DNA of 64,000 bases from Amycolatopsis cihanbeyliensis (GTDB taxonomy: Bacteria > Actinomycetota > Actinomycetes > Mycobacteriales > Pseudonocardiaceae), in assembly GCF_006715045.1 (NCBI RefSeq), contig NZ_VFML01000001.1:2262501-2326500 (forward strand). The letters are read 5' to 3'. The number at the start of each line of letters is the position of its first letter. Position 1 is the first letter of the stretch. Positions 54,872-64,000 of the stretch are shown here, one piece after another. The notes under the pieces were generated by a model. It was given only the letters and a program-made list of their open reading frames with translations. It made no database searches and was not told the DNA's origin. Made by a program: the position numbers and the translations under genes.

Positions 54872-55243
54872 CTACAAACGGGTGTCCTCGTCGTCCGTTC
54901 GCAGCAACCTGCCCAGCGGGGTCTCCCCCTCGGCCAGCGCGTCGGCTGAGTACCCGGCGGCCTCGGCCGCCGCGCGCAGTACCGCGGCGAGCGCGTCCTG
55001 CTCCGGCGGCCGGGAGTCGTCCCCGTCCCGTACCCGCTCGGCCAGGTGCTCCAGCGCGCCGGAGAGGTGCCGCTGCCCGGCGACCAGAAGCCGGAGCACC
55101 TCGGCGAGCTCGGCCACGCTGCCGACGCTGGGGCCCGGCCGCCGCCCGGCCGTACCCGCGGCCAGTTCGGCGGCGCAGGCCTCCAGGTGTGCCGCGACCA
55201 CGGTGGCGGGAAGAGCCGACGCTGTCTCGGGCATGGCGGACAT
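54872..55243 (-). CDS. Small hypothetical protein between ku and glnD
   Basis: This 123-residue, mostly helical, alanine-rich protein contains ATVVAAHLEACAAELA and HLSGALEHLAERVRDGD. It is not a family I recognise. The start is the ATG at 55243 or 55234. Codon pattern and length look coding, and the surrounding frame is conserved-looking. It is on the same strand as its neighbours, but no operon link can be shown. Confidence 0.6.
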   Translation of the reverse strand: MSAMPETASALPATVVAAHLEACAAELAAGTAGRRPGPSVGSVAELAEVLRLLVAGQRHLSGALEHLAERVRDGDDSRPPEQDALAAVLRAAAEAAGYSADALAEGETPLGRLLRTDDEDTRL

Positions 55244-55313
55244 CCTGCCACCGCCCGCCCGCGGCGCTCGCACGACACCCCGGGCCGCGGCACATCCGGC
55301 GCCGGACCCTCGC

Positions 55314-57686
55314 TCAGCCCGCCGCGGCGAGCACCGCCTTCTCCACCCGGTCCCGCCAGGCCGCGTCCGGCCCGCCGTCCAGGGGAGAGATGGCGAAAGA
55401 GTCGACCACGGCCCCGCCGAGCGTGGCGACCTTGGCCCAGTGCACCTCCGCCGCGCAGGCCCGTAGCGCGACGGCCACCCGGTGCAGCAGGCCGATCCGG
55501 TCCGGGGCACGCAGCTCGAGCACCACGGTGCTGGCGCCACTGGCCTCCTCGTCGAACCAGAGGACCCTGGGGCAGGCTGGGCCGGCCGGCCCAGCCGGGC
55601 GGTAGTCGCGTTCCTTGGCCGCCAACTGCTGGGCGAGACCCAGCCCGCCGGCCACCGCCCTGGCGAACCGCTCGCGCAGCAGGGTCAGATCGGGCAGGGA
55701 ACCGAACTTGGGCGAGGCGGTGAACACGCCGACGTGCCCGCCGTCGTGGGTGCGCAGCACCGCCTCGTGCACCTCGAGTGAGTGCAGCGCGAGGACACCG
55801 GCGGCGGGCGCGAGCAGTTCGGCGCGCGCGGGCACGGCAAGCACCACCGTCGCCACGTTGCCCTCGGAGCTGAGCAGCATCTGCCCCGTGCCGGAACGGA
55901 CCGCGGTGGCGACCAGCTCGCGCTGGATCTCGTCCACCGGCTCGGGCGGGGTGAATCCGTGGCCTCGCAACAGTCGCCCGCACCGTGCGGTCAGTTCGGC
56001 GAGCAGGCCCGCCTTCCACTCGGTCCACACTCCCGGCCCGGTGGCGAGGGAGTCGGCCCTGGTGAGCGCGTGCAGCAGTGCCAGCAGGGCGGCGCTCTCG
56101 CTCCCAGCGGCCGCCTCGAGGGTGCCCACCACCCTGCGCACGGTCTCCGGATCGCCGATGTCCCGCCTGGTCGCGGTGTGCGGCAGCAGCAGGTGGTGCC
56201 GCACCATCGCGGTCACCAGCTTCGCGTCCACATCGGACAAACCGATTCTGGCGGCGACCTGCGCGGCGATGGCGGCGCCGAGCTCGGAGTGGTCGACCTC
56301 GCGTCCCTTGCCGATGTCGTGCAGCAGCGCGCCGAGCAGCAGCAGGTCCGGCCGGGGCACGGTGGTGGTCAGCGTCGCCGCCGCCACGCAGGTGCGCACG
56401 AGGTGCCGGTCCACGGTCCAGGAGTGCACCGGTTCCCGGGGCGGCAGGTCGCGCACGGCGCCCCATTCCGGGAACAGCCGCGACCACAGGCCGGTGCGGT
56501 CCAGCGCCTCGACGGCGTCCACCATCCCCTCCCCCGCGCCGAGCAGCGCGGTCAGCGCCCGCCGCGCCCCCGGTGGCCAGGGGGTGCGCAGTTCCGGCGC
56601 GGAGTCCGCCAGCGTGCGCAGGGTGCCGAGGGCGATCGGCCGTCCCGAGCGGGCCGAGGCCGCGGCGACCCGCAGCAGCAGCACCGGGTCACGGGCGGGC
56701 ACCGCCCCGCGGGCCAGCGCGACCTCGTTTCCGTGCAGCACCACGCCCTCGTCCAGCGGGGTGCGGCTGGGTCGCCTGCCGAACCGGGACCTCGGTGGCT
56801 CCACCGCGGACCGCAACGCGACGTCCACCGCGTAAGCCACGGTGCGCGCGGCCCCGGACAGCTCGCGGGCCAGCGCGAAGCGGTCGGCGAAGTCCAGTGC
56901 CGGGGCGACCCTGGCTGCGTCCGGGGCGTCCAGCACGTCCCGGTCCCTGCGCAGTTCCCTGCGCAACTCGGTGCGCACGTCCAGCAACAGTTCCCTGGCG
57001 GCGCGCAGCTCCGCGCCGGGCCGGTCGGCCAGCTGCGCCGCGGCGACAGCGTCCAGCAGACCGAGGTCGCGCAGGCCGCCCCTGCCGTGTTTGAGGTCGG
57101 GCTCGGCCGACTGGGCGATCTCGCCACTGCGCTCCCATCGGCGCCGCGCCGCGACCGCCCATTCCGGCAGGCGTTTGCGTGCGGTGCGCCGCCACTGGTC
57201 CCTCGCCGCGGTGACCAGCCGCGCGGTCAGCTCCGAATCGCCGGCGAGGTGCCGGGCATCCAGCAGGCCGAGCGCGGTACGCAGGTCCTCGGCGGCGACC
57301 CGCAGCGCCTCGGCCGGGGTCCGGACGGCGTGGTCCAGCCCCACCTTGGCATCCCACAGCGGGTACCAGAGCGCGTCGGCGAGCTCGCCGACACCGGGAT
57401 TACCGTTGTGCAGCAACACCAGGTCGAGGTCGGAGCACGGGACGAGCTCCCGCCTGCCGAGCCCGCCGACGGCGACCAGCGCGACACCGGGTTGCGCGGT
57501 GTCCACGCCGGCCGCCGTCGCGGCCCTGCTCAGCCAGAACTCGTACAGGTCGACCAGCGCCGCCCGCAGCGCGGCCGCTCCGGGCCTGCCGTGCCGGTGC
57601 TTGCCGTCCAGCAGTCGCCCGGTCGCCTCGACCAGCCCCACGGCGTCCTGTCCGCCCCCGTGCCGGGGGCCCACCCCCTGCGCCAC
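55314..57686 (-). CDS. glnD: PII nucleotidyltransferase GlnD
   Basis: This enzyme of about 790 residues modifies and demodifies PII in response to glutamine. The nucleotidyltransferase core reads VGGLGRRELVPCSDLDLVLLH. The HD hydrolase domain has LLLGALLHDIGKGREVDHSELG. Two ACT domains close the C-terminus (VLELRAPDRIGLLHRVA). In actinobacteria the reaction is adenylylation. It begins with GTG 8 bp after the glnB stop; homology does not extend further. Confidence 0.94.
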   Translation of the reverse strand: MAQGVGPRHGGGQDAVGLVEATGRLLDGKHRHGRPGAAALRAALVDLYEFWLSRAATAAGVDTAQPGVALVAVGGLGRRELVPCSDLDLVLLHNGNPGVGELADALWYPLWDAKVGLDHAVRTPAEALRVAAEDLRTALGLLDARHLAGDSELTARLVTAARDQWRRTARKRLPEWAVAARRRWERSGEIAQSAEPDLKHGRGGLRDLGLLDAVAAAQLADRPGAELRAARELLLDVRTELRRELRRDRDVLDAPDAARVAPALDFADRFALARELSGAARTVAYAVDVALRSAVEPPRSRFGRRPSRTPLDEGVVLHGNEVALARGAVPARDPVLLLRVAAASARSGRPIALGTLRTLADSAPELRTPWPPGARRALTALLGAGEGMVDAVEALDRTGLWSRLFPEWGAVRDLPPREPVHSWTVDRHLVRTCVAAATLTTTVPRPDLLLLGALLHDIGKGREVDHSELGAAIAAQVAARIGLSDVDAKLVTAMVRHHLLLPHTATRRDIGDPETVRRVVGTLEAAAGSESAALLALLHALTRADSLATGPGVWTEWKAGLLAELTARCGRLLRGHGFTPPEPVDEIQRELVATAVRSGTGQMLLSSEGNVATVVLAVPARAELLAPAAGVLALHSLEVHEAVLRTHDGGHVGVFTASPKFGSLPDLTLLRERFARAVAGGLGLAQQLAAKERDYRPAGPAGPACPRVLWFDEEASGASTVVLELRAPDRIGLLHRVAVALRACAAEVHWAKVATLGGAVVDSFAISPLDGGPDAAWRDRVEKAVLAAAG

Positions 57687-57694
57687 GGCCGTAC

Positions 57695-59319
<1,625 letters not shown>

Positions 59320-59405
59320 GCTTTCCTCCTTCGAGCCGACTGCTGCGGTTTGCGTAAACGCGATTGGCGCAAAGCATGGGAAAGCCGTGTTGCGCGGAAT
59401 GACGT

Positions 59406-59491
59406 CCGTCGTTTCGGCACTGTGAACCAAACCGTCACCGGTGTTACGGGTAGGTTTCTCCGCAGGCCGTCGTTTCGTCCGTTATCGAAAC
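59406..59491. promoter_or_regulatory. Candidate nitrogen-regulator (GlnR-like) sites upstream of amtB
   Basis: The 11-mer CCGTCGTTTCG occurs at 59406-59416 and 59467-59477, 61 bp apart. On the minus strand TTCAC-N6-GAAAC lies at 59411-59426, and the second copy forms GTTTCG-N8-CGAAAC (59472-59491). GlnR boxes are gTnAC-N6-GAAAC arrays before amtB in actinomycetes, and the match is imperfect. Confidence 0.45.
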
Positions 59492-59603
59492 GTCATGGTC
59501 GAATACCCAAGGAGAGCGAAAGTAGGCCGACCCGGGCGAGGAGCCTGACCAGCAGGAACAGCCTACTTTTGATCGGATTGGTATCTACCGGCACGGTAGG
59601 GCC

Positions 59604-60473
59604 ATGAACACGACCGGAACGCGGGCGCCGCGGCTGCCCTCCGCGGTACTGCGCGCGCTGCGCTGCTCGGTGTGCGGGGAACGACTTTCCCCGGGTGAGC
59701 GCGCGGTGCGCTGCCCGAACCGGCACTCCTTCGACCTGGCAAAGCAGGGTTACGTGAACCTGCTGCACGCCAAGGTGGACGCGGGCACGGCGGACACCGC
59801 GGAGATGGTCGCCGCGCGCACGGAGTTCCTCGCCGCGGGGCACTACGCCCGGCTGGCCGAAGTGCTCGCCGGCCGGGCCGCGGACCTGCTCGGGGGCGGC
59901 CTCGTGCTGGACGCGGGCGGGGGCACCGGCTACTACCTCGCACGGGTGCTGGACGCGGTGCCGGCGGCGACCGGCCTTGCCCTTGACGTCTCGGCGGCCG
60001 CGCTGCGCAGGGCGGCACGGGCGCATCCGCGCGCGGGCGCCGCCGTGTGGAACCTGTGGCAGGAGTGGCCGCTCGGCACGGGGGTCGCCGACCTCCTGCT
60101 GAACGTGTTCGCGCCGCGCAACGCCGCCGAGTTCCACCGGGTGCTGCGGCCGGGCGGCGCGCTGCTGGTGGTCTCCCCCGGGCCGGACCACCTTGCGGAG
60201 CTCGCCGGGCGGCTCGGGCTGCTCGCCGTGGACGAGGACAAGCGGGAACGGCTGGACACCGCACTGGCGGAGTACTTCACGCCAGCCGAGCGGACCAGCT
60301 GCGGCGGCGGGGTGTTGCTCGATCCCGCGGACGCCCGGCGGGCGGTGCTGATGGGGCCCAACGCGCACCACCTGCACCGGGACGGGCTCGCCGACCGGCT
60401 GGGCGCGCTCACCGAGCCGATCGAGGTCACCACCGCCTTCGAGGTGTCCACCTACCTGCCGAGGACCCGCTGA
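59604..60473 (+). CDS. 23S rRNA (guanine-N1)-methyltransferase, RlmA/TlrB type
   Basis: This 289-residue protein has an N-terminal zinc finger (CSVCGERLSPGERAVRCPNRHSFD) and a SAM-binding domain (VLDAGGGTGYYLARVL). Family members methylate G745 or G748 of helix 35 of 23S rRNA, and some confer macrolide resistance. The product could be RlmA-I or TlrB-like; the target base cannot be told. It is divergent from amtB, 284 bp away. Confidence 0.85.
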   Translation: MNTTGTRAPRLPSAVLRALRCSVCGERLSPGERAVRCPNRHSFDLAKQGYVNLLHAKVDAGTADTAEMVAARTEFLAAGHYARLAEVLAGRAADLLGGGLVLDAGGGTGYYLARVLDAVPAATGLALDVSAAALRRAARAHPRAGAAVWNLWQEWPLGTGVADLLLNVFAPRNAAEFHRVLRPGGALLVVSPGPDHLAELAGRLGLLAVDEDKRERLDTALAEYFTPAERTSCGGGVLLDPADARRAVLMGPNAHHLHRDGLADRLGALTEPIEVTTAFEVSTYLPRTR

Positions 60474-60514
60474 CCGAAGGGCGAGGTACCCGCCCGGCTG
60501 AGCTACCGTGCGGG

Positions 60515-61285
60515 GTGGGACTGCGAGGATGCGGCGGGCGGCCACGCCTGCCGGGACGAAAGGTAGGTAGGGCCATCAGCCCGGAGGAGGTTTACCGGCG
60601 GATCGCGGCCCGGATGCCGCAGCACACCGGCAGTGTGGCGGGCCGGCCGCTGCGGGACGTGCCCGCGACCGTGCTCACCGACCCCGACTGGTTGCGCGAG
60701 GACGTGCGACTGGCCGCGCGGATGTACGGGCGGGCCGACGACCGGGTACTCGGTACGGTGCGCTGGTACTCGGCGTCCTCGGTGCTGGTCGCGCCCGCGC
60801 TGGAGTCGCTGGTGCTGGCCGGGACGGCGTTGCACCCGGGGCTCGAGCGGACCACCTTCCACCTGCACCCGGACGGCCGGTTCGGCGGGGCCTCCGCGAC
60901 CGGGGTGCTCGGCGCGGACCTCACCGAGCTGGGCGCTGCTCTCGCCGGGACCATCGAGCCCGTCGTGCGGGCGATTGCCGCGCTGACCGGTGCCGCCACC
61001 CCCGCGTTGTGGGCCATCGCAGCCGACTCGATCGGCAACCGGCTGCTGTGGGCAGGCGGTGCGGCGGGGGACCCGGAGCTGGGGACCCGGTTCGCCGCGC
61101 CGCTGGCGTCCGCGATCGGGCACCGGATCCCGTCGCCGCGGTACCTCGAGGTGGGCGGCAGCCGGGTGCTGCGCCGCAGCTCCTGCTGCCTGATCTACGA
61201 GGCCACCGGCGGCGAGAAGTGCACGAGCTGCCCGCGCCAGCGTCCCGCCGAGCGCGCCCGCCGCCTGCACGAACTCCTGGGCTGA
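60515..61285 (+). CDS. FhuF-like (2Fe-2S) protein
   Basis: This protein of about 256 residues ends RRSSCCLIYEATGGEKCTSCPRQRPAERARRL, where C-C-x10-C-x2-C is the FhuF-type iron-sulfur motif, as in ferric siderophore reductases. The body (TVRWYSASSVLVAPALESLVLAG, TTFHLHPDGRF) also fits. The start is uncertain. A GTG at 60515 is in frame. The family N-terminus (ISPEEVYRRI) begins at an ATC with an AGGTAGG tract just upstream, and no ATG or GTG lies nearer. It may be coupled to the methyltransferase 41 bp upstream. Confidence 0.8.
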   Translation: MGLRGCGGRPRLPGRKVGRAISPEEVYRRIAARMPQHTGSVAGRPLRDVPATVLTDPDWLREDVRLAARMYGRADDRVLGTVRWYSASSVLVAPALESLVLAGTALHPGLERTTFHLHPDGRFGGASATGVLGADLTELGAALAGTIEPVVRAIAALTGAATPALWAIAADSIGNRLLWAGGAAGDPELGTRFAAPLASAIGHRIPSPRYLEVGGSRVLRRSSCCLIYEATGGEKCTSCPRQRPAERARRLHELLG

Positions 61286-61306
61286 CCGCGGTGGCGGGGC
61301 GGAGGG

Positions 61307-62308
61307 TCACCCTGCTTCGTGGGCACGCCTGAGCTGGTCGCGGCCGCCTTCGGTGAGCAAGCCGAACAGGCGCAGTCGCGCCAGGCCCCCGTCCGGGTAG
61401 ATGTCCAGCCGGACATGGGTGGCCTCCCGGGAATGCGGGATGGCGAAGCGGTGCCGGGTGTCCGGTTGCAGGCGGGTGCGGCCGAGCAGGTCGAACCAGG
61501 AGTCCGGGTCGGCGGGGTCCATCGATCCGTGCAGCGCCGCCCAGCCCGGCGCGTTGCCGCGCAGGTTGCTGGTGTCCAGCTCGGCGAAGCGCACCAGTCC
61601 CGCTCCGGCGAGCCGCACGACGGCCCAGTCGTTGCCCTCGTCCCGCCTTCGCGCGGTCTCCCAGCCTTCGGCCTGGTGCGCGGCGAGGCCGGGCGCGAGC
61701 ATGTTGTCCGGGGCGGAGTAGAACATGTCGCTGCACCCGACGATCCGGCCGCCGTTCTCCAGTGCCGCCAGGTCCAGCGCGTCCGGGTCGAGCAGCCCGG
61801 GGTCGGGCACCGGCGTACCGTGCACCCGCAGCCGGGCGACGCCGCCGTCCGGGTGCATGGTCAGCCGCACGTGGGTGTAGCGGCGCCCCGCGGTGACCGC
61901 GAGGACGTTCTCGGTGTGCCCGGACACCGGGGCCCGGTCCACCAGGGTTTCCCACCCGGTGAGTTCCCCCGCGTCCGGGTAGCCCTCGACGGCGCAGGCC
62001 TCCACCGAGACGAACGGCGGGTAGTTGCCCTTGAAGTACGCGGTATCCACCACCACGCCCGCGATCACCCCGGGCAGCCCGAGCCGCAGCACGGCCCGGT
62101 CCTCGCCACCGTCCCGGCGGCGCCGGGTCTCCCAGCCGTCGTAGACCTGGCCCCTGGGCCCGAAGGTCTCCGGCTGGTGCCGCGGGGTCCACGGGTTGAC
62201 CAGGTTCTCCTTCTCCGCGAACAGCTCGTCGCTCGCCCACATCACGGTGCCGCCGAACCGCCGCGAGGCCAGATCCGGTTCCCGTGTCCACTCCGGACGT
62301 TCGCTCAT
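61307..62308 (-). CDS. alc: Allantoicase
   Basis: This 333-residue enzyme hydrolyses allantoate to ureidoglycolate and urea. It has two related beta-jellyroll halves: DLASRRFGGTVMWASDELFAEKENLVNPW to DGWETRRRR in the first, and CSDMFYSAPDNMLAPGLA to DGWETARRR-like sequence in the second. Each holds GNYPPFVSVE or LRGNAPGWAAL-type motifs. It follows allB by 11 bp. The ATG has GAGAGGG upstream. Confidence 0.94.
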   Translation of the reverse strand: MSERPEWTREPDLASRRFGGTVMWASDELFAEKENLVNPWTPRHQPETFGPRGQVYDGWETRRRRDGGEDRAVLRLGLPGVIAGVVVDTAYFKGNYPPFVSVEACAVEGYPDAGELTGWETLVDRAPVSGHTENVLAVTAGRRYTHVRLTMHPDGGVARLRVHGTPVPDPGLLDPDALDLAALENGGRIVGCSDMFYSAPDNMLAPGLAAHQAEGWETARRRDEGNDWAVVRLAGAGLVRFAELDTSNLRGNAPGWAALHGSMDPADPDSWFDLLGRTRLQPDTRHRFAIPHSREATHVRLDIYPDGGLARLRLFGLLTEGGRDQLRRAHEAG

Positions 62309-62319
62309 TCGCACCCTCT

Positions 62320-63657
62320 CTAGTGTTTCGTGCGCCGCAGCAGGTCGCCGTGCGGCTGTTCCCCGGTGACCTCGACCCCGCGCAGCCAGGTTCCGCGGAC
62401 CACACCGGACAGCGGCCTGCCGTGGTAGGCGCTCACCGGGTTGCGGTGGTGCAGCGTGGTGGCGTCCACCAGGAACGCCTCGTCCGGCGCGAACACGCAC
62501 AGGTCCGCGTCGAGCCCTGGCGCGATCCGGCCCTTGTGCCGCAGGCCGACCTGCCGTGCTGGCCCCTCGGCCATCCAGCGCACCACGTCGGGGAGGCCGA
62601 AACCGCGCTGCCGTGCCTGGGTCCACACCGCGGGCAGGCCGAGTTGCAGGCTCGCGATGCCGCCCCAGGCTTTCCCGAAGTCGCCGGTGGCGAAGCACTT
62701 GAGCTCCGCGGTGCACGGTGAGTGGTCGCTGACCACGCTGTCGATCACGCCGCCGGCCAGTGCGCGCCACAGCAGCTCCCGGTTGGCCGCCTCCCGGATC
62801 GGCGGGCAGCACTTGAACTGGGTGGCCCCGTCCGGGATCTCCTCGGCTGTGAAGCTCAGGTAGTGCGGGCAGGTCTCCACGGTCAGCGGCGCCCCGGCCC
62901 GCCGTGCCTCGGCGATCGTGCCGAGCGCGCCCGCGGAGGCCAGGTGCAGGATGTGCGTCCTGGCGCCGGTCGACGCGGCCAGCTCGACCACCCGCGCGAT
63001 CGCCCTGTCCTCGGCCGCGGCCGGGCGGGACCGCAGGAAGTCGGCGTAGCGGTCGCCCTGCGCGGCCGGCGCCTGCTCGATCTCGCCGTGGTCCTCGGCA
63101 TGCACCAGCAGCGGCGTCTCCAGCTCGGCGGCGATCCGGAAGGCCTCCGCCAGCCCAGCGCCGTCCAGCGGAGGGAACTCCTCGACCCCGGAGTCCACGG
63201 TGAAGCATTTGACACCGAACACCCCCGCCTCGTGCAGCCCGGCGAGCTGGTCCAGCTTGCCGGGAATCGCACCGCCCCAGAAGCCGACGTCCACGTACAC
63301 CGCACCGTCCGCCGCCGCCCGCTTCGTGCCGAGCGAGGCGGGGTCCACGGTCGGCGGCAGGCTGTTCAGCGGCATGTCGATGATGGTGGTGATGCCGCCC
63401 GCGGCCGCGGCCCTCGTCGCCGTCGCGAAACCCTCCCACTCCTGCCTACCGGGGTCGTTGACGTGCACGTGGGTGTCCACCAGCCCGGGAAGCAGGACCG
63501 CGTCGCGGCCGAGCTCGACGACGCGGCCACCGGAGAGGTCCGCGTCGAACGGTTCCACGGCCACGATCCGACCACCCGCCACACCAACCGTGCAGGCGAT
63601 CTCACCTTCCGCGGTCACCGCTCGACGCGCGTGGAAGACCAAATCAAGTTCCGTCAC
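62320..63657 (-). CDS. allB: Allantoinase
   Basis: This 445-residue amidohydrolase opens the allantoin ring to allantoate. Metal ligands appear in DTHVHVNDPG, the carboxylated Lys in VFGVKCFTVDSG, His in LLVHAEDHGE and ILHLASAG, and Asp in VVSDHSPC. It lies between the gcl gene and alc in a purine-catabolic operon. Confidence 0.94.
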   Translation of the reverse strand: MTELDLVFHARRAVTAEGEIACTVGVAGGRIVAVEPFDADLSGGRVVELGRDAVLLPGLVDTHVHVNDPGRQEWEGFATATRAAAAGGITTIIDMPLNSLPPTVDPASLGTKRAAADGAVYVDVGFWGGAIPGKLDQLAGLHEAGVFGVKCFTVDSGVEEFPPLDGAGLAEAFRIAAELETPLLVHAEDHGEIEQAPAAQGDRYADFLRSRPAAAEDRAIARVVELAASTGARTHILHLASAGALGTIAEARRAGAPLTVETCPHYLSFTAEEIPDGATQFKCCPPIREAANRELLWRALAGGVIDSVVSDHSPCTAELKCFATGDFGKAWGGIASLQLGLPAVWTQARQRGFGLPDVVRWMAEGPARQVGLRHKGRIAPGLDADLCVFAPDEAFLVDATTLHHRNPVSAYHGRPLSGVVRGTWLRGVEVTGEQPHGDLLRRTKH

Positions 63658-63670
63658 ACGATCTACTCAA

Positions 63671-64000
63671 TCATGTGACCGGATCGAACTCGACCACGTT
63701 GTCCAAAGCCGTTCCCATCGCCGCGTTGGCCTCGCGCTCGATCATGACCTCCACCAGCACCGGGCGGCTGGTCCGCTCGGCCTCCTTGCGGGCCCATTCC
63801 AGCGAGGGCCGGATCTCGCCCGCCTCCAGCACCCGGGTCCCCGAGCAGCCGTAGGCCTGCATGATCTTGACGTTGTCCGTGCCGTAGCTGTCGTAGTGGA
63901 TGTCCACCTGGTAGTTCATCCCGTACCCCAGCTCGGCCTGCCGGATCAGGCCGAGGTACTCGTTGTTCAGCATGACCAGCACGAACGGCACGTCGTACTG
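63671..64000 (-). CDS. gcl: Glyoxylate carboligase, C-terminal part (runs off the window)
   Basis: The visible 110 codons carry FVLVMLNNEYLGLIRQAELGYGMNYQVDIHYD, a thiamine-diphosphate motif (N-x-YLG), then YGCSGTRVLEAGEIRPSLEWARKEAERTSRPVLVEVMIEREANAAMG. Glyoxylate carboligase (tartronate-semialdehyde synthase) joins two glyoxylates, so it uses the product of allantoin breakdown. The 5' end is beyond the window. Confidence 0.93.
   Translation of the reverse strand, partial: QYDVPFVLVMLNNEYLGLIRQAELGYGMNYQVDIHYDSYGTDNVKIMQAYGCSGTRVLEAGEIRPSLEWARKEAERTSRPVLVEVMIEREANAAMGTALDNVVEFDPVT

Overview
The window is very GC-rich. It reads as a chromosomal segment of a mycelial, sporulating actinobacterium, most likely Pseudonocardiaceae. 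The grounds are a WhiG sigma factor, a DUF397 protein next to a Scr1-type regulator, DUF6307, DUF2631 and DUF5994 proteins, paired GAF-ANTAR proteins, and a gene order that matches the Mycobacterium tuberculosis stretch from amt-glnB-glnD-ffh through rpsP-rimM-trmD-rplS-lepB-rnhB, dprA-xerC, rpsB-tsf-pyrH-frr-cdsA and rlmN to dxr-rip-ispG. Almost all core genes lie on the minus strand. No rRNA, tRNA, CRISPR array, insertion sequence or integrase was seen.

Layout. 1-3.9 kb: ispG, site-2 protease and dxr (isoprenoid precursor and membrane proteolysis block). 3.9-13 kb: accessory regulators, including two GAF-ANTAR proteins, a DEAD-box helicase, GNAT, DoxX/LysR, GGDEF and MFS genes. Between the GGDEF and MFS genes lie three micro-ORFs that all encode the same hexapeptide. 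13.1-26.2 kb: a defence and toxin-antitoxin zone. It holds a FitAB-like pair with a broken toxin, a type II Wadjet (JetA/C/D) locus with an internal deletion, a Scr1/DUF397 pair with a palindromic operator cluster, Phd-PIN, AbiEi/AbiEii with two further coupled ORFs, a second PIN toxin, and MazEF. MazEF is bracketed by a duplicated 3' end of rlmN. 26.2-31.9 kb: rlmN, then PadR and MerR regulators with clear palindromic operators and a small membrane-protein operon. 31.9-39.1 kb: cdsA-frr-pyrH, tsf-rpsB, an M23 peptidase, whiG and xerC. 39.1-40.9 kb: a decayed nitrilase and a 21-bp tandem repeat array. 40.9-53.4 kb: dprA, comM, yraN, DUF2469, rnhB, lepB, rplS, trmD, rimM, KH protein, rpsP, two CPBP proteases, an amidohydrolase and ffh. 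53.9-59.3 kb: Ku, a small unknown gene, and glnD-glnB-amtB (nitrogen sensing). 59.6-64 kb: an RlmA-type methyltransferase, an FhuF-like protein, and allantoicase, allantoinase and glyoxylate carboligase (purine-nitrogen salvage).

The core genes serve translation, protein secretion, isoprenoid and lipid precursors, and nitrogen control. In related genomes dxr and rlmN sit close together. Here about 22 kb of accessory DNA separates them, and that DNA carries nearly all the toxin-antitoxin and phage/plasmid-defence genes plus several freshly broken genes. All functional calls come from reading the translated sequence; no database search was run.
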